Source: Gammaproteobacteria bacterium (GTDB lineage: Bacteria; Pseudomonadota; Gammaproteobacteria; Eutrophobiales; Eutrophobiaceae). Taken from it: DNA of 47,076 nt. Shown one piece after another: positions 1-10,650 of this stretch. Each line of letters opens with the position of its first letter. Positions within the stretch are counted from its first letter, which is position 1. The DNA lies in contig CANKCB010000016.1 of assembly GCA_947480335.1 (NCBI GenBank), positions 1 to 47,076 on the forward strand, in the 5' to 3' direction. A model generated the notes under the pieces. That model saw nothing but the letters and a program-made list of their open reading frames with translations, did not search any database and was not told the DNA's origin. Position numbers and translations under genes: made by a program.

Positions 1-147
1 GGCACGGAGATGGTGATGCCTGGAGATAACGTGAAGTTGACGGTTGACCTGATATCGCCAATTGCGATGGAAGAGGGAGTCCGTTTTGCTATTCGTGAAG
101 GTGGCCGTACTGTTGGTGCCGGCGTCGTATCCAAAATACTGGTGTAA
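1..147 (+). CDS. tuf: Elongation factor Tu, C-terminal end (partial)
   Basis: The first 48 codons visible are the end of EF-Tu, the GTPase that delivers aminoacyl-tRNA to the ribosome. The stretch is the third, beta-barrel domain and contains the family-typical MVMPGDNV and [12 protein letters not shown] segments before a TAA stop at 145–147. The GTPase domain lies outside the window. The gene sits 15 bases before rpsJ, the usual tuf–S10 arrangement, so the two are probably on one transcript and no S10 leader RNA of the E. coli type can fit between them. Confidence 0.97.
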   Translation, partial: GTEMVMPGDNVKLTVDLISPIAMEEGVRFAIREGGRTVGAGVVSKILV

Positions 148-162
148 TTGAGTAATTATAAA

Positions 163-477
163 ATGGCAGAGAAGCAAGTAATACGAATTCGGTTGAAAGC
201 CTTTGATCACCGTTTGATTGATCAATCGACACGTGAAATTATTGATACAGCACGTCGTACCGGTGCCCAGGTTAAGGGTCCGATACCGCTGCCTACCAAA
301 AAGGAACGTTTTACGGTTTTAACATCCCCGCATGTTGATAAGGATGCCCGTGACCAGTACGAAATACGTACACACAAACGGTTGATGGATATTATAAATC
401 CAACGGATAAAACCGTGGATGCGCTGATGAAGCTGGATTTGGCAGCTGGCGTTGATGTACAGATTAAACTTAACTAA
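163..477 (+). CDS. rpsJ: 30S ribosomal protein S10
   Basis: S10 lies in the head of the small subunit and, as NusE, also joins transcription antitermination complexes. The protein opens with the conserved [14 protein letters not shown] segment and is 104 residues from the ATG at 163, against 103 in E. coli. An in-frame TTG at 148 would add five residues (MSNYK). The ATG fits family length and alignment better, although the Shine-Dalgarno before either start is weak. First gene of the S10 group. Confidence 0.96.
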   Translation: MAEKQVIRIRLKAFDHRLIDQSTREIIDTARRTGAQVKGPIPLPTKKERFTVLTSPHVDKDARDQYEIRTHKRLMDIINPTDKTVDALMKLDLAAGVDVQIKLN

Positions 478-519
478 TTTCAGTCAGACATAGAATTAAT
501 ACAGTTTCAGGCGAAGTAT

Positions 520-1173
520 ATGACAATTGGAATCGTTGGACGAAAGCGCGGGATGACAAGGGTCTTCATCGAGAATGGGGATTCTATTACTGTTTCTGTC
601 GTTGAAGCATTGCCAAACAAGGTTACCCGGCTCGCAGGTACAGATAACAGAGGTTACCGTGCTGTACAGGTTGCTTGGGGTGAAAAACGCAGGGACCTGA
701 TTAACAAGCCTGCCGCAGGAAATCTGGCCCAGGCAGAAGCAGGTACTGCTTATGGTCTGGTTGAGTTCAGGCTTGCGGAAAATGAAAAGACTGAATTAAC
801 GCAAGGCGCAGAAATCAAGGTTGATATTTTCGCCATTGGTCAGAAAGTCGATGTGACAGGAACAACAATAGGTAAGGGTTTTGCTGGTGTAATCAAGCGG
901 CATAACTTCAGGCATCAGCGAAATTCACACGGTAACTCAAAATCACATCGTGCGCCGGGTTCTATTGGTCAGAATCAGTCTCCAGGAAGAGTGTTTAAGG
1001 GTAAGAAAATGGCTGGCCATATGGGTAATGTTCGTCGTACCAGTCAGAACCTTGAAGTTGTACGGGTAGATGCAGAGCGGAACTTGCTGCTGATCAGAGG
1101 TGCGATTCCAGGTTCGAAAGGTGGCAAGGTGGTTGTTAAACCATCCGTGAAGAAAAAATCTAAAGGTCAATAG
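520..1173 (+). CDS. rplC: 50S ribosomal protein L3
   Basis: L3 binds 23S rRNA early in assembly and reaches toward the peptidyl transferase centre with a long loop. The 217-residue protein begins [15 protein letters not shown]. Near residues 147–165 it has the [20 protein letters not shown] loop, whose glutamine is the methylation site of PrmB in E. coli. An AGGCG motif precedes the ATG. It follows rpsJ by 42 bases and precedes rplD by two. Confidence 0.97.
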   Translation: MTIGIVGRKRGMTRVFIENGDSITVSVVEALPNKVTRLAGTDNRGYRAVQVAWGEKRRDLINKPAAGNLAQAEAGTAYGLVEFRLAENEKTELTQGAEIKVDIFAIGQKVDVTGTTIGKGFAGVIKRHNFRHQRNSHGNSKSHRAPGSIGQNQSPGRVFKGKKMAGHMGNVRRTSQNLEVVRVDAERNLLLIRGAIPGSKGGKVVVKPSVKKKSKGQ

Positions 1174-1175
1174 AA

Positions 1176-1793
1176 GTGGAAATTACATTACATCAAGCCG
1201 GAAGCAAGAAACCATCTACAATCAAGGTTTCTGATGCTGTATTTGCTGTTGGATACAATGAAACCCTGGTTCACCAGGCATTGACTACTTATATGTCAGC
1301 CGCCAGATCCGGGACCAAGGCACAGAAATCGCGTTCTGACGTCAGGGGTGGTGGTAAAAAGCCCTTTAACCAGAAAGGCACAGGTCGTGCACGTGCGGGT
1401 ACTATACGTAGTCCATTGTGGCGTGGGGGTGGTACTACTTTTGCTGCAAGACCTCGCTCTTATGCGAAGAAACTGAACAAGAAAATGTATCAGGGTGCAA
1501 TGCGCTCGATTTTTTCAGAATTGGCAAGACAGGGTAGGTTGAGTTGTATAGATAGTTTCAATATTGATGAACCGAAAACCAAGCTTGCCAAGCAATTGTT
1601 GGCTTCGTTGGGATTTAGTGAAGTACTGGTGATAACCGATGATGTCAATTCCTCTACCTATATGGCTATCAGAAATATCCCAATGGTAGATGTTATCGAT
1701 ACGACTGAAATAGACCCGTATTCACTGATAGGTTTCAGTAACGTATTAATCACCAAGGCTGCTGTAGAAAAGGTGGAGGCCTGGCTAGGATGA
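1176..1793 (+). CDS. rplD: 50S ribosomal protein L4
   Basis: L4 (205 residues) lines the peptide exit tunnel and in E. coli represses its own S10 operon. The tunnel loop is visible around residues 40–75 (RSGTKAQKSRSDVRGGG, then KPFNQKGTGRARAGT). The start is a GTG two bases after the rplC stop, with AAAGGT just upstream inside rplC. The stop overlaps the rplW start by four bases, indicating translational coupling. Because tuf abuts rpsJ, the E. coli leader target for L4 autoregulation is not evident here. Confidence 0.96.
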   Translation: MEITLHQAGSKKPSTIKVSDAVFAVGYNETLVHQALTTYMSAARSGTKAQKSRSDVRGGGKKPFNQKGTGRARAGTIRSPLWRGGGTTFAARPRSYAKKLNKKMYQGAMRSIFSELARQGRLSCIDSFNIDEPKTKLAKQLLASLGFSEVLVITDDVNSSTYMAIRNIPMVDVIDTTEIDPYSLIGFSNVLITKAAVEKVEAWLG

Positions 1794-2083
1794 ATCAGGA
1801 AAAATTAATGAATTTATTGCTCGCTCCGCGTATTACGGAGAAGAGCACGATGGTTGGTGAAAAGCATCAGCAATACGTTTTTAAAGTGTTGAAATCAGCG
1901 ACCAAGCCCCAGATTAGACAGGCAGTTGAACTGATGTTCAAGGTTGAAGTCGAGTCAGTACAGGTTGCCAATGTTAAGGGCAAGAGCAAGGTGTTCAAAC
2001 AGGCAGTTGGCAAACGGTCTGATTGGAAAAAGGCCTATGTCAAGCTGAAGCCCGGCTTTGAAATCAATTACATGGGTACTTAG
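1790..2083 (+). CDS. rplW: 50S ribosomal protein L23
   Basis: L23 (97 residues) forms the rim of the exit tunnel, where trigger factor and SRP dock. The family N-terminal segment [20 protein letters not shown] is present and length is normal. Translation starts at an ATG overlapping the rplD stop (ATGA), so it is likely coupled to L4 synthesis. The rplB start follows 14 bases after its stop. Confidence 0.96.
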   Translation: MNQEKLMNLLLAPRITEKSTMVGEKHQQYVFKVLKSATKPQIRQAVELMFKVEVESVQVANVKGKSKVFKQAVGKRSDWKKAYVKLKPGFEINYMGT

Positions 2084-2097
2084 AGAGAAAGTTTTTT

Positions 2098-2925
2098 ATG
2101 GCAATTGTAAAACCAAGACCGATTACACCTGGCCGTCGCGGAGTCGTAAAGGTAGTTACTCCGGATTTGCACAAGGGTGATCCGTACGAACCGCTGGTCG
2201 AGAGCCAGGGTAAGAAATCAGGCAGGAACAACCACGGCCATATTACGGTCAGGCATCGTGGCGGCGGCAGTAAACAGCGTTACCGCATTATCGATTTTAA
2301 ACGTGATAAGGACGGTATTCCTGCAAAAGTGGAAAGAATTGAATATGACCCGAATCGTACGGCCAATATTGCCTTGCTGGTATATGGTGATGGTGAACGT
2401 AGATATATCGTTGCTCCCCAGGGAATCAAGGCAGGTTCAATCGTAGTCTCCGGTGTTGAGGCTGATATTGAAATTGGAAACACCCTCCCTCTTCGAAATA
2501 TACCTGTAGGTGCTAACTTGCATTGTGTTGAGTTGCAGCCTGGCAAGGGTGCGCAGCTGGCAAGAAGTGCAGGCGCTAGTGTTCAGTTAATCGCGCGCGA
2601 AGGTGCTCATGCAACCCTGCGGTTACGCTCTGGTGAAATGCGCAAGGTGCCAATTGAGTGCAGAGCGACTATCGGTGAAGTCAGTAATGGTGAACACAAT
2701 CTAAGGAAGTTGGGGAAAGCTGGCGCGAAGCGTTGGCGCGGTATTCGTCCAACAGTCCGTGGTGTGGCGATGAATCCGGTTGATCATCCACATGGTGGTG
2801 GTGAAGGTAAAACATCTGGTGGTAGACATCCGGTTTCACCATGGGGCACACCTACCAAGGGTTATAAGACACGTAAGAACAAGCGTACCAGTAACATGAT
2901 CGTACGCAGACGCAATAAAGGGTAA
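2098..2925 (+). CDS. rplB: 50S ribosomal protein L2
   Basis: L2 is one of the most conserved large-subunit proteins and is needed for subunit association and the peptidyl transferase centre. The 275-residue sequence has the C-terminal [17 protein letters not shown] segment containing the histidine important for peptide-bond formation in E. coli (His229 there). AGAGAAAG provides a ribosome binding site before the ATG. Length matches the family (273–277). Confidence 0.98.
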   Translation: MAIVKPRPITPGRRGVVKVVTPDLHKGDPYEPLVESQGKKSGRNNHGHITVRHRGGGSKQRYRIIDFKRDKDGIPAKVERIEYDPNRTANIALLVYGDGERRYIVAPQGIKAGSIVVSGVEADIEIGNTLPLRNIPVGANLHCVELQPGKGAQLARSAGASVQLIAREGAHATLRLRSGEMRKVPIECRATIGEVSNGEHNLRKLGKAGAKRWRGIRPTVRGVAMNPVDHPHGGGEGKTSGGRHPVSPWGTPTKGYKTRKNKRTSNMIVRRRNKG

Positions 2926-2937
2926 CGGGAGAATTTA

Positions 2938-3216
2938 GTGGCAAGATCAGTTAAAAAAGGTCCTTTTGTTGATCATCACTTGATCAAAAAAGTCGATGCC
3001 GTTGTTGCCAATAACGACAAGCGGCCAATAAAAACATGGTCACGTCGTTCGATGATATTACCTGAAATGGTCGGTTTGACTATTTCGGTACATAACGGTC
3101 GGGATCACATGCCGATACATATCAGTGAAAATATGGTCGGGCATAAGCTCGGTGAATTTGCTGCAACACGTACGTTCCGTGGTCATACAGCAGCAGACAA
3201 GAAAGTAGCTAAATAA
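2938..3216 (+). CDS. rpsS: 30S ribosomal protein S19
   Basis: S19 (92 residues) pairs with S13 in the head of the small subunit near the A-site tRNA. It begins [14 protein letters not shown] and ends with the basic tail expected of the family. The start is GTG, preceded by ACGGGAGAA. It lies 12 bases after rplB and 18 before rplV. Confidence 0.97.
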   Translation: MARSVKKGPFVDHHLIKKVDAVVANNDKRPIKTWSRRSMILPEMVGLTISVHNGRDHMPIHISENMVGHKLGEFAATRTFRGHTAADKKVAK

Positions 3217-3234
3217 GCGGGACTTACGAAGACT

Positions 3235-3570
3235 ATGGCGACAAAGGCAACATTACGATTTACGCGGCAAGCGCCAAGAAAGATGCGTCTGGTAGCCGAT
3301 CAAATCAGGGGTAAATCTGTAGAAAAGGCACTGAACATTCTCGCGTTCAGTGAAAAAGAGTCTGCAGAGGTACTGAAAAAGGTTCTTGAGTCAGCAATTG
3401 CCAATGCTGAACATAATGATAATGCTGATATTGATGAATTGATAATTATTGAAATATGTGTGGATCAGGGGCCAACCCTGAAACGTATGATGCCACGTGC
3501 ACGTGGTCGGGCTGACAGATTACTGAAGCCCACCAGCCATGTAACGATAACAGTTGCTGAACAGGAATAG
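3235..3570 (+). CDS. rplV: 50S ribosomal protein L22
   Basis: L22 (111 residues) contacts all 23S rRNA domains. Its beta-hairpin narrows the exit tunnel and is the site of macrolide-resistance mutations in other species. The hairpin is visible near residues 82–98 ([14 protein letters not shown]), and the start [19 protein letters not shown] is typical. Ordinary length and context. Confidence 0.97.
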   Translation: MATKATLRFTRQAPRKMRLVADQIRGKSVEKALNILAFSEKESAEVLKKVLESAIANAEHNDNADIDELIIIEICVDQGPTLKRMMPRARGRADRLLKPTSHVTITVAEQE

Positions 3571-3581
3571 TGAGCTAGATT

Positions 3582-4256
3582 ATGGGACAAAAGGTACATC
3601 CGACAGGTTTCCGTCTTGGAATTATCAAGGACTGGACGTCAACCTGGTATGCAGACAGTAAGGACTACGCAGGTTATCTGCATACCGATATGGAAGTGCG
3701 TGCGTTTTTGCGTAAAAAACTTGCCAGTGCTTCCGTTAGTCGTATCCAGATTGAAAGGCCTGCGAATAATGCCAAGGTAATTATTCATACTGCAAGACCG
3801 GGAATCGTTATCGGTAAAAAAGGTGAAGATATTGAACGCCTTCGCGCAGAAATAACCAAGATTATGGGTGTGCCAGCGACAGTCAGTGTTGAGGAAATTC
3901 GCAAGCCGGAACTGGATGCTTATCTGGTGGCCGAAAGCGTAGCCCAACAAATTGAAAGACGTATCATGTTCCGCAGAGCGATGAAAAGGGCTGTAACCAA
4001 TACCATGCGACTTGGTGCGCTGGGTATGAAGATCAACCTTTCGGGTCGCTTAAACGGTGCAGAAATTGCCCGTTCAGAATGGTACAGGGAAGGCAGGGTG
4101 CCCTTGCACACGCTGAGAGCTGATATTGATTATGGCACGGCCGAATCAAACACAACTTATGGTGTGATTGGTGTGAAAGTGTGGATTTTCAAGGGTGAAA
4201 TATTAGGCAAAAAGAAAGCTGAAGATGAATCAACTGTTGCAACTACGGCTGCCTAG
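3582..4256 (+). CDS. rpsC: 30S ribosomal protein S3
   Basis: S3 (224 residues) sits at the mRNA entry channel and contributes helicase activity with S4 and S5. It begins [14 protein letters not shown] type II KH domain contains the GxxG loop as [12 protein letters not shown] near residue 75, and the C-terminal domain includes the [20 protein letters not shown] segment. It starts 11 bases after rplV. Confidence 0.97.
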   Translation: MGQKVHPTGFRLGIIKDWTSTWYADSKDYAGYLHTDMEVRAFLRKKLASASVSRIQIERPANNAKVIIHTARPGIVIGKKGEDIERLRAEITKIMGVPATVSVEEIRKPELDAYLVAESVAQQIERRIMFRRAMKRAVTNTMRLGALGMKINLSGRLNGAEIARSEWYREGRVPLHTLRADIDYGTAESNTTYGVIGVKVWIFKGEILGKKKAEDESTVATTAA

Positions 4257-4277
4257 GATAATCAGGAATTAACAACA

Positions 4278-4691
4278 ATGTTACAGCCTAAAAAGACTAA
4301 ATTCAGAAAAATGGCCAAAGGTCGCAATCGCGGCCTTGCCACAGTGGGTAATAAGGTAAGCTTCGGTGACTTCGGATTGAAAGCTATAGGTCGTGGTCGT
4401 ATTACCGCGCGCCAGATCGAAGCTGCACGTCGTGCCATTACCCGTGCATTGAAGCGCGGTGGCAAGTTATGGATACGGGTATTTCCTGACAAGCCGATTA
4501 CCAAGAAACCGCTGGAAGTTCGGCAGGGTAAGGGTAAAGGTAATGTCGAATACTGGGTAGCACTGGTGCAGCCAGGTAAGGTTTTGTATGAAGTAGAAGG
4601 TGTGACTGAAGAACTGGCTCGTGAAGCCTTTAATCTAGCCGCAGCGAAACTGCCAGTGAAAACCTCGTTTGTACAAAGGACGATATTGTAA
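4278..4691 (+). CDS. rplP: 50S ribosomal protein L16
   Basis: L16 (137 residues) helps position A- and P-site tRNAs and is needed for late 50S assembly. The start [11 protein letters not shown] is nearly invariant. The arginine in [16 protein letters not shown] (residue 82) corresponds to E. coli Arg81, the residue hydroxylated by the oxygenase RoxA/YcfD. The numbering shift comes from one extra residue near position 24. The stop shares one base with the rpmC start (TAATG). Confidence 0.97.
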   Translation: MLQPKKTKFRKMAKGRNRGLATVGNKVSFGDFGLKAIGRGRITARQIEAARRAITRALKRGGKLWIRVFPDKPITKKPLEVRQGKGKGNVEYWVALVQPGKVLYEVEGVTEELAREAFNLAAAKLPVKTSFVQRTIL

Positions 4692-4888
4692 TGAATATTG
4701 CAGAATTGAGAAAAAAGTCCTCTGACGAGTTGCAATCTTTATTGCTGGAGCTTGCCAGAGAGAAGTTTAATTTACGTATGCAGCAGGGCACTGGTCAGCT
4801 GAGCAAGCCGAGTCAGATGAAATCCGTGCGCAGACAGATAGCCAGGGTAAAAACCATATTAACCGAAATGGAAGTGAGCAAAAGTTAA
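4691..4888 (+). CDS. rpmC: 50S ribosomal protein L29
   Basis: L29 (65 residues) is a small helical protein next to L23 at the tunnel exit. The N-terminal helix [20 protein letters not shown] and the ARVKTILTE segment are characteristic. Start and stop each share one base with the neighbouring gene (TAATG at both ends), so rplP, rpmC and rpsQ are probably translationally coupled. Confidence 0.96.
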   Translation: MNIAELRKKSSDELQSLLLELAREKFNLRMQQGTGQLSKPSQMKSVRRQIARVKTILTEMEVSKS

Positions 4889-5148
4889 TGAGTGAATCGA
4901 AGAGCATACCGAGGACGCTGACCGGTACAGTGGTCAGTAACAAGATGGATAAATCCATTTCAGTATCAATTGAAAGATTGATCAAGCATCCGGTTTATGA
5001 AAAGTATATCAGACGTTCGACCAAACTATTGGCTCACGATGAAAATAATGAATGCAACGAAGGTGATGTTGTCATCATCGAGTCTTCACGCCCGATTTCA
5101 AAACGGAAAGCATGGCGTTTGCAGAAAGTTGTAACAAAGGTTCAGTAA
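4888..5148 (+). CDS. rpsQ: 30S ribosomal protein S17
   Basis: S17 (86 residues) is a primary 16S rRNA binder with an OB fold. The core [20 protein letters not shown] and the end [12 protein letters not shown] match the family. It is the last gene of the S10 group by E. coli convention. Transcription very likely continues into rplN, because the 43-base gap holds no terminator hairpin. Confidence 0.96.
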   Translation: MSESKSIPRTLTGTVVSNKMDKSISVSIERLIKHPVYEKYIRRSTKLLAHDENNECNEGDVVIIESSRPISKRKAWRLQKVVTKVQ

Positions 5149-5191
5149 GCAAAAATCTAGGATCCAGGACAGGGAATTTCGGAGAGTACAT

Positions 5192-5560
5192 ATGATACAA
5201 ATGCAAAGTACATTGGAAGCGGCGGATAATAGTGGTGCCCGTCGGCTTATGTGTATTAAGGTTCTGGGTGGATCGAAACGCAGATATGCCGGCATTGGTG
5301 ATGTCATCAAGGTCAGCATCAAGGAAGCAATTCCTAGAGGCAAGGTGAAAAAAGGCGAGGTTTATAACGCGGTAGTAGTGCGTACCCGAAAAGGTGTGCG
5401 ACGTGCTGACGGTTCAATTATCCGTTTTGATACCAATGCCGCCGTGTTATTGAATAACCAGGCTCAACCGATTGGTACCCGAATTTTTGGACCGGTTACA
5501 CGTGAATTACGAGGGGATAAATTTATGAAAATTATTTCTCTTGCTCCGGAAGTATTGTGA
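5192..5560 (+). CDS. rplN: 50S ribosomal protein L14
   Basis: L14 (122 residues) lies at the subunit interface and takes part in bridge B8; it is also the target of the silencing factor RsfS. Its sequence starts [20 protein letters not shown], near-universal for the family. GGAGAG stands before the ATG. It opens the spc group of genes. Confidence 0.97.
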   Translation: MIQMQSTLEAADNSGARRLMCIKVLGGSKRRYAGIGDVIKVSIKEAIPRGKVKKGEVYNAVVVRTRKGVRRADGSIIRFDTNAAVLLNNQAQPIGTRIFGPVTRELRGDKFMKIISLAPEVL

Positions 5561-5588
5561 ACCTAATTGGCATCAGAGTTACAGATAA

Positions 5589-5909
5589 ATGAATAATATT
5601 AAAAAAGGCGACGAAGTTGTGGTACTTACTGGTAAAGATAAGGGCAAGCGTGGTGTCGTGCTCAGAGTATTGCGATCCAAAAACAAGGTCGTGGTCGAAA
5701 ATATGAGTATGGTAAAACGCCACACCAAAGGTAATCCGATGCAAGGCAAACCTGGCGGCATTATTGAAAAGGAAATGCCAATAGATTTGTCCAATGTGGC
5801 GATCTGGAACCCGGTATCGAGCAAACCGGATCGGGTCGGAACCAGAAAGCTTGAAGATGGACGCAAGGTGCGTTTTTTCAGGTCCAATAATGAAGTTGTA
5901 GACGTTTAA
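5589..5909 (+). CDS. rplX: 50S ribosomal protein L24
   Basis: L24 (106 residues) is an assembly-initiator protein with an N-terminal KOW motif, seen as [20 protein letters not shown]. Length is normal (102–106). It follows rplN by 28 bases and precedes rplE by 24. Confidence 0.96.
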   Translation: MNNIKKGDEVVVLTGKDKGKRGVVLRVLRSKNKVVVENMSMVKRHTKGNPMQGKPGGIIEKEMPIDLSNVAIWNPVSSKPDRVGTRKLEDGRKVRFFRSNNEVVDV

Positions 5910-5933
5910 GACAGACAGAAGCCCTAGAAGATA

Positions 5934-6470
5934 ATGAGCAGATTACAGAAATTATATAACGAAACTGTCGTAAAACAGTTAACGGACCAGTTTAAATACA
6001 AGTCAGCCATGCAGGTGCCGCGTATTACCAAAATTTGTCTGAATATGGGATTGGGTGAAGCTGTTGCCGACAAGAAAATTATTGAGCATGCCGTTTCAGA
6101 CATGACCAAGATTTCTGGCCAAAAGCCGGTAGTTACGCTTGCCAGAAAGTCTGTTGCTAACTTCAAGGTTCGTGAAGACTACCCTATAGGCTGCAAGGTG
6201 ACATTACGCAGGGAAAGGATGTATGAATTCCTTGATCGTTTAATCACTGTTGCAATACCCCGAATCAGGGACTTCAGAGGGCTGAATGCACGATCGTTTG
6301 ATGGACGTGGGAATTACAGTATGGGTATCAAGGAACAGATTATTTTCCCGGAAATTGATTATGACAAGATTGATGTGCTTCGTGGTATGGACATTACAAT
6401 TGCAACCACTGCACGTACAAACGAAGAAGCGCGAGCATTGCTTGCCGCATTTAACTTCCCACTCAGGTAA
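5934..6470 (+). CDS. rplE: 50S ribosomal protein L5
   Basis: L5 (178 residues) binds 5S rRNA in the central protuberance and touches P-site tRNA. Family segments include [32 protein letters not shown] and the C-terminal [13 protein letters not shown]. In E. coli the S8 repressor binds near this start; a comparable RNA structure was not verified here. Confidence 0.97.
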   Translation: MSRLQKLYNETVVKQLTDQFKYKSAMQVPRITKICLNMGLGEAVADKKIIEHAVSDMTKISGQKPVVTLARKSVANFKVREDYPIGCKVTLRRERMYEFLDRLITVAIPRIRDFRGLNARSFDGRGNYSMGIKEQIIFPEIDYDKIDVLRGMDITIATTARTNEEARALLAAFNFPLR

Positions 6471-6481
6471 GGTGTAGATAA

Positions 6482-6787
6482 ATGGCAAAATTATCAATGA
6501 TTAACCGTGAACTTAAGCGCGCGCGTATGGTGATCAAGTACGCAGCAAAACGCACGGAGTTAAAGGACAAGATCAGGGATATGTCCCTTAGCGAAGAAGA
6601 AAGATATGAGGCCAGAATCAAGCTTAACAAAATGCCACGTGATGCCAGTGCTTCACGCAAGCGTAATCGTTGTGCGTTAACCGGCAGAGCCCATGGTTAC
6701 TATCGCAAGTTTGGCTTGGGTAGAAACAAGCTGAGAGAAGCCGCCATGCGCGGAGATGTGCCTGGTCTGGTTAAGGCAAGCTGGTAA
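6482..6787 (+). CDS. rpsN: 30S ribosomal protein S14 (zinc-free type)
   Basis: S14 (101 residues) is in the head of the 30S subunit. This is the long form without a CxxC zinc ribbon: only one cysteine appears in the segment [20 protein letters not shown], where zinc-binding paralogues carry CxxC pairs. It ends with GLVKASW, the typical C-terminus. It starts 11 bases after rplE. Confidence 0.97.
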   Translation: MAKLSMINRELKRARMVIKYAAKRTELKDKIRDMSLSEEERYEARIKLNKMPRDASASRKRNRCALTGRAHGYYRKFGLGRNKLREAAMRGDVPGLVKASW

Positions 6788-6830
6788 CAGTAACGACAAG
6801 TCATCCTAAGGAATAACAGAGAACACCATA

Positions 6831-7226
6831 ATGAGTTTACAGGATCCGATTGCAGATATGTTAACACGCATTAGGAATGGCCATGCCCGTTCCAAGTTGA
6901 GCGTGAGCATGCCCTCTTCAAAACAGAAAGTGGCAATTGCCGAGATTCTGAAGGAAGAAGGCTACATTACCGGATTTGGCGTCGAAGCCGATGGGCCAAA
7001 GAAGACACTGAAGGTTGACCTTAAATATTATGAAGGTAAACCGGTAATTGAGCTGTTGCAACGCGTCAGTCGTCCCAGCCTGCGCAAATATAAAAAGAGT
7101 GAAGACATTCTCAAGGTCAAGAGTGGTCTGGGTACAGCCATAGTCTCTACTTCAAAAGGTTTGATGACTGATAAAACCGCCAGAGAACAGGGTATTGGCG
7201 GCGAAGTTTTGTGTATCGTCGCGTGA
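6831..7226 (+). CDS. rpsH: 30S ribosomal protein S8
   Basis: S8 (131 residues) binds the central domain of 16S rRNA and, in E. coli, represses the spc operon. It begins [17 protein letters not shown] and ends with the conserved GGEVLCIVA segment. The 43-base gap after rpsN contains AAGGAATAACAGAG upstream of the ATG. Confidence 0.97.
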   Translation: MSLQDPIADMLTRIRNGHARSKLSVSMPSSKQKVAIAEILKEEGYITGFGVEADGPKKTLKVDLKYYEGKPVIELLQRVSRPSLRKYKKSEDILKVKSGLGTAIVSTSKGLMTDKTAREQGIGGEVLCIVA

Positions 7227-7238
7227 TGGAAAAATACT

Positions 7239-7772
7239 ATGTCTAGAATTGCAAATAAACCAGTAACTGTGCCTAAAGGTGTTGAAGCTACCATTAATGG
7301 TAATGATATACGCATCAAGGGTGACAAGGGTGAGATGTCATTTTCTGTTCATTCCCAGGTTAAGGTTGAGAAAGAAGAGAATATCATCAAGGTATCAGTC
7401 TTGAATAAATCAAAATTTGCCAATGCGCTTTCAGGTACTACACGTGCATTGTTACAGAATATGTTGACTGGTGTGTCAGTCGGATATCAGAAGAAACTGG
7501 ATATTGTTGGTGTCGGTTACAGAGCCCAGGCGCAAGGCAAAAAGCTGAACCTGACGCTGGGCTTCTCGCATCCAGTCGAATTCGAAATTCCAGAAGGGAT
7601 TACTATTGAGACTCCGAGCCAGACAGAAATTCTGATTAAGGGTGTTGATAAACAGAAAGTTGGTCAGGTAGCTGCCAATATCAGGGCTTATCGCCCGCCT
7701 GAGCCTTATAAGGGCAAGGGTGTTAAATATTCTGATGAACGTATTGTCAGAAAAGAAGCCAAGAAAGCTTAA
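7239..7772 (+). CDS. rplF: 50S ribosomal protein L6
   Basis: L6 (177 residues) has two related domains and sits near the sarcin-ricin loop and the factor-binding site. Visible marks are the start [15 protein letters not shown] and the second-domain end [18 protein letters not shown]. It lies 12 bases after rpsH. Confidence 0.97.
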   Translation: MSRIANKPVTVPKGVEATINGNDIRIKGDKGEMSFSVHSQVKVEKEENIIKVSVLNKSKFANALSGTTRALLQNMLTGVSVGYQKKLDIVGVGYRAQAQGKKLNLTLGFSHPVEFEIPEGITIETPSQTEILIKGVDKQKVGQVAANIRAYRPPEPYKGKGVKYSDERIVRKEAKKA

Positions 7773-7783
7773 CAGGTACTGTA

Positions 7784-8137
7784 ATGAATAAGAAAGATTC
7801 AAGAATTCGGCGGGCCAGAAAAACGCGCGCGCGCATCAAACTGATTGGGGCAAACCGGTTGTGTGTTTATAAAACCCCAAGGCACATTTATGCGCAGATA
7901 ATTGCTCCCGATAGCTCGGGAGTAGTGGCAAGTGCTTCTACACTGGATAAGGAATTTCGAAGCCAGGGTGCTAACGGCGGCAATGTATCAGCTGCAGTAA
8001 CGATAGGAAAAATGATTGCAGAAAGGGCAAAGAAAGCAGGTATCACCCAGGTTGCTTTTGACCGTTCAGGTTACAAGTATCATGGCCGTATCAAGGCGCT
8101 GGCAGATTCTGCCAGGGAAAACGGGATGGAGTTCTAG
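7784..8137 (+). CDS. rplR: 50S ribosomal protein L18
   Basis: L18 (117 residues) binds 5S rRNA with L5. The basic N-terminus ([13 protein letters not shown]) and the C-terminal [20 protein letters not shown] are diagnostic. Spacing to rplF is 11 bases and to rpsE 9. Confidence 0.97.
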   Translation: MNKKDSRIRRARKTRARIKLIGANRLCVYKTPRHIYAQIIAPDSSGVVASASTLDKEFRSQGANGGNVSAAVTIGKMIAERAKKAGITQVAFDRSGYKYHGRIKALADSARENGMEF

Positions 8138-8146
8138 GAATTAATT

Positions 8147-8656
8147 ATGGCAATAGCAGACTCAACTACGGGTAATGACGATTTACTTGAAAAACTGGTA
8201 GCAGTTAACCGTGTGGCAAAGGTTGTCAAGGGTGGGCGTATTTTCAGTTTTTCTGCGCTGACAGTTGTTGGTGACGGTAATGGACGTGTTGGTTTCGGTA
8301 GTGGTAAGGCGAGAGAAGTACCGGTCGCTATACAGAAAGCGATGGAAAAAGCCCGTCGTAACATGGTGTCGGTTCCGTTGAATGACAAAAATACACTGCA
8401 CTATCCGATGAATGCCAGACACGGCGCCGCAAAGATTTATATGCAGCCTGCATCTGAAGGTACCGGAATAATTGCCGGTGGTCCGATGCGAGCTGTTTTC
8501 GAATGTGTTGGTATCCACAACGTGCTTGCCAAATCGAATGGTTCAACCAATCCGACGAACGTGATTCGTGCAACTATCAAGGGTCTGACCTCCATGAGCT
8601 CGCCAGAAACATTTGCGGCGAAACGTGGTAAGTCAGTTGAAGAGATTTCAGGTTAA
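8147..8656 (+). CDS. rpsE: 30S ribosomal protein S5
   Basis: S5 (169 residues) shapes the decoding region and mRNA entry; changes in its loop cause spectinomycin resistance or ram phenotypes elsewhere. The double-stranded RNA-binding-like domain shows [20 protein letters not shown]. The second domain carries [15 protein letters not shown] and [16 protein letters not shown]. The stop is two bases before rpmD. Confidence 0.97.
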   Translation: MAIADSTTGNDDLLEKLVAVNRVAKVVKGGRIFSFSALTVVGDGNGRVGFGSGKAREVPVAIQKAMEKARRNMVSVPLNDKNTLHYPMNARHGAAKIYMQPASEGTGIIAGGPMRAVFECVGIHNVLAKSNGSTNPTNVIRATIKGLTSMSSPETFAAKRGKSVEEISG

Positions 8657-8658
8657 AT

Positions 8659-8841
8659 ATGGCAAAGAAAACAATCAAGGTTACTCTGACTAAAAGTCCA
8701 ATTCGTCGCATAGCCAGTCATAAGGCCTGTGTGACAGGGCTAGGTTTACGTAAGATCCGCTCCTCCGCCGTGCTGGAAGATACTCCTGCAGTCCGCGGTA
8801 TGATTAACAAAATTTCGTATATGGTAGCTGTAGAGGAATAA
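8659..8841 (+). CDS. rpmD: 50S ribosomal protein L30
   Basis: L30 (60 residues) is a small surface protein of the large subunit. The sequence [12 protein letters not shown], then [21 protein letters not shown], matches the bacterial family, and length is normal. It is tightly spaced between rpsE (2 bases) and rplO (4 bases). Confidence 0.96.
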   Translation: MAKKTIKVTLTKSPIRRIASHKACVTGLGLRKIRSSAVLEDTPAVRGMINKISYMVAVEE

Positions 8842-8845
8842 TACG

Positions 8846-9277
8846 ATGCAACTGAATTCAATTAAACCGGCTGATGGTTCCAAGCAAGCTAGAAAACGCG
8901 TTGGTCGTGGTATTGGCTCAGGATTGGGCAAGACAGCTGGACGTGGTCATAAAGGGCAAAAAGCGCGTGCTGGTGGTTACCACAAGGTTGGTTTCGAAGG
9001 CGGTCAGATGCCGATCCAAAGGCGTTTACCCAAGCTGGGTTTTCGCTCGCATCTGGCAAGAATCACTGAGGAGATCCGTTTAAGTGAGCTCGAAATGCTA
9101 AAAGACTCTGTGGTTGATCTTGATACTCTTAAAAAGGCCAATCTGATATCCAAAGGCACCAAATATGTAAAAGTATTTGCATCAGGAGAAATTAAACGGG
9201 CAGTTACCTTAAAGGGGCTGCGCGTAACCAAAGGCGCCCGTACAGCAATTGAAGCAGCCGGAGGCAAGGTAGAATAA
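8846..9277 (+). CDS. rplO: 50S ribosomal protein L15
   Basis: L15 (143 residues) is a late-assembly protein with a long glycine- and lysine-rich N-terminal extension. This is seen as [20 protein letters not shown] followed by [18 protein letters not shown]. The globular C-terminus ends [15 protein letters not shown]. Four bases separate it from secY. Confidence 0.97.
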   Translation: MQLNSIKPADGSKQARKRVGRGIGSGLGKTAGRGHKGQKARAGGYHKVGFEGGQMPIQRRLPKLGFRSHLARITEEIRLSELEMLKDSVVDLDTLKKANLISKGTKYVKVFASGEIKRAVTLKGLRVTKGARTAIEAAGGKVE

Positions 9278-9281
9278 GCAA

Positions 9282-10628
9282 ATGGCAACATCAAACCAGA
9301 CATTACCCGGAGGCATTGGTGGATTGGCGCAGTTGAAAGAACTGCGGCAGCGTCTGCTGTTTCTGGTATTTGCCATGTTTGTATTTCGGGTCTGTTCATT
9401 TATACCGGTGCCAGGTATCAATCCTGCTGCACTGGCGGCATTGTTTGCACAACAAAGTGGAACGATTCTGGATATGTTTAATATGTTTTCCGGTGGGTCA
9501 CTGAAGCGATTATCGATTATCGCTCTTGGGATCATGCCATACATATCCGCATCCATTATCATTCAGCTGTTGAGTTTTATAGATCCGCACCTGAAACAGT
9601 TACGCAAGGAAGGCGAATCAGGGCGTCGCAAGATTACGCAGTACACCCGTTATGGCGCAGTCGTACTTGCTACCTTGCAGGCGATAGGTGTATCGCTGGC
9701 ACTGGAAGGACAACAGGCTGGCGGAACAGGTGTTGTACTGGATCCAGGCTTTGGTTTCAGACTGACGGCTGTTACTTCACTGGTAACCGGGACTATGTTT
9801 TTAATGTGGTTAGGTGAGCAAATCACAGAACGCGGAGTGGGTAATGGTATTTCGATGCTGATTTTTTCCGGTATTGTCGCCGGATTACCTGCTGCAGTCG
9901 CCAGTACCATAGAGCTGGCTCGCACTGGCGAGTTGAATGTACTTATGTTGATTGTACTGTTCGCACTTACTATTGCTGTGACAGGTTTTGTTATTTTTGT
10001 AGAGCGTGGACAACGCAGGATTACAGTGAATTATGCCAAGCGGCAGGTCGGGCGGAAGATGTATGCGGGGCAGTCCAGTCATCTGCCATTGAAACTAAAT
10101 ATGTCTGGTGTAATTCCACCGATTTTTGCTTCCAGTATAATCCTGTTTCCCGCGACGCTTGCCAGCTGGTTTGGACAGGGAGAGGGTACTCGCTGGATTC
10201 AGAACATCACTGCGGTACTGCAACCGGGCCAGTTAATTTATACGTTGATTTATGGAGCTGGAATTGTATTTTTCTGCTTCTTTTATACAGCAATTGTGTT
10301 TGACCCAAAGGAAACGGCTGAAAACCTGAAAAAATCCGGTGCGTTTGTCCCTGGTATGAGACCAGGCGAGCAGACGGCAAACTATCTGGACAGTGTGCTG
10401 ACAAGATTGACCTTGTCAGGTGCGATTTACATCACGTTTGTATGTTTATTACCGGAATTTTTGATTTTGGAGTTTCATGTTCCATTTTATTTTGGTGGAA
10501 CCTCGCTGCTGATTCTTGTGGTAGTGGTAATGGATTTTATGGCGCAGGTTCAGGCCCATCTTATGTCGCATCAATATGACAGCTTGCTGAAGAAGGCGAA
10601 TCTTAAAGGCCAGGGTCGGCGTAGATAG
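9282..10628 (+). CDS. secY: Preprotein translocase subunit SecY
   Basis: SecY is the channel of the general secretion pathway in the inner membrane, working with SecE, SecG and SecA. The 448-residue protein has the expected ten hydrophobic segments. It has the plug-region segment [20 protein letters not shown], the signature GERITE-like [19 protein letters not shown], and the conserved cytosolic loop near residues 350–370 ([14 protein letters not shown]). It lies inside the spc group as usual, four bases after rplO. Confidence 0.98.
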   Translation: MATSNQTLPGGIGGLAQLKELRQRLLFLVFAMFVFRVCSFIPVPGINPAALAALFAQQSGTILDMFNMFSGGSLKRLSIIALGIMPYISASIIIQLLSFIDPHLKQLRKEGESGRRKITQYTRYGAVVLATLQAIGVSLALEGQQAGGTGVVLDPGFGFRLTAVTSLVTGTMFLMWLGEQITERGVGNGISMLIFSGIVAGLPAAVASTIELARTGELNVLMLIVLFALTIAVTGFVIFVERGQRRITVNYAKRQVGRKMYAGQSSHLPLKLNMSGVIPPIFASSIILFPATLASWFGQGEGTRWIQNITAVLQPGQLIYTLIYGAGIVFFCFFYTAIVFDPKETAENLKKSGAFVPGMRPGEQTANYLDSVLTRLTLSGAIYITFVCLLPEFLILEFHVPFYFGGTSLLILVVVVMDFMAQVQAHLMSHQYDSLLKKANLKGQGRRR

Positions 10629-10650
10629 GCAAAATTGCAGGAGAGAGAGT

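Noticed and set aside
148-162. TTG start for rpsJ adding five residues
   Set aside because: The ATG at 163 gives the usual S10 length and alignment; the TTG lies directly at the tuf stop without a better ribosome binding site.
1-162. An E. coli-style S10 leader for L4 autoregulation
   Set aside because: Only 15 bases lie between tuf and rpsJ, too few for the leader structure.
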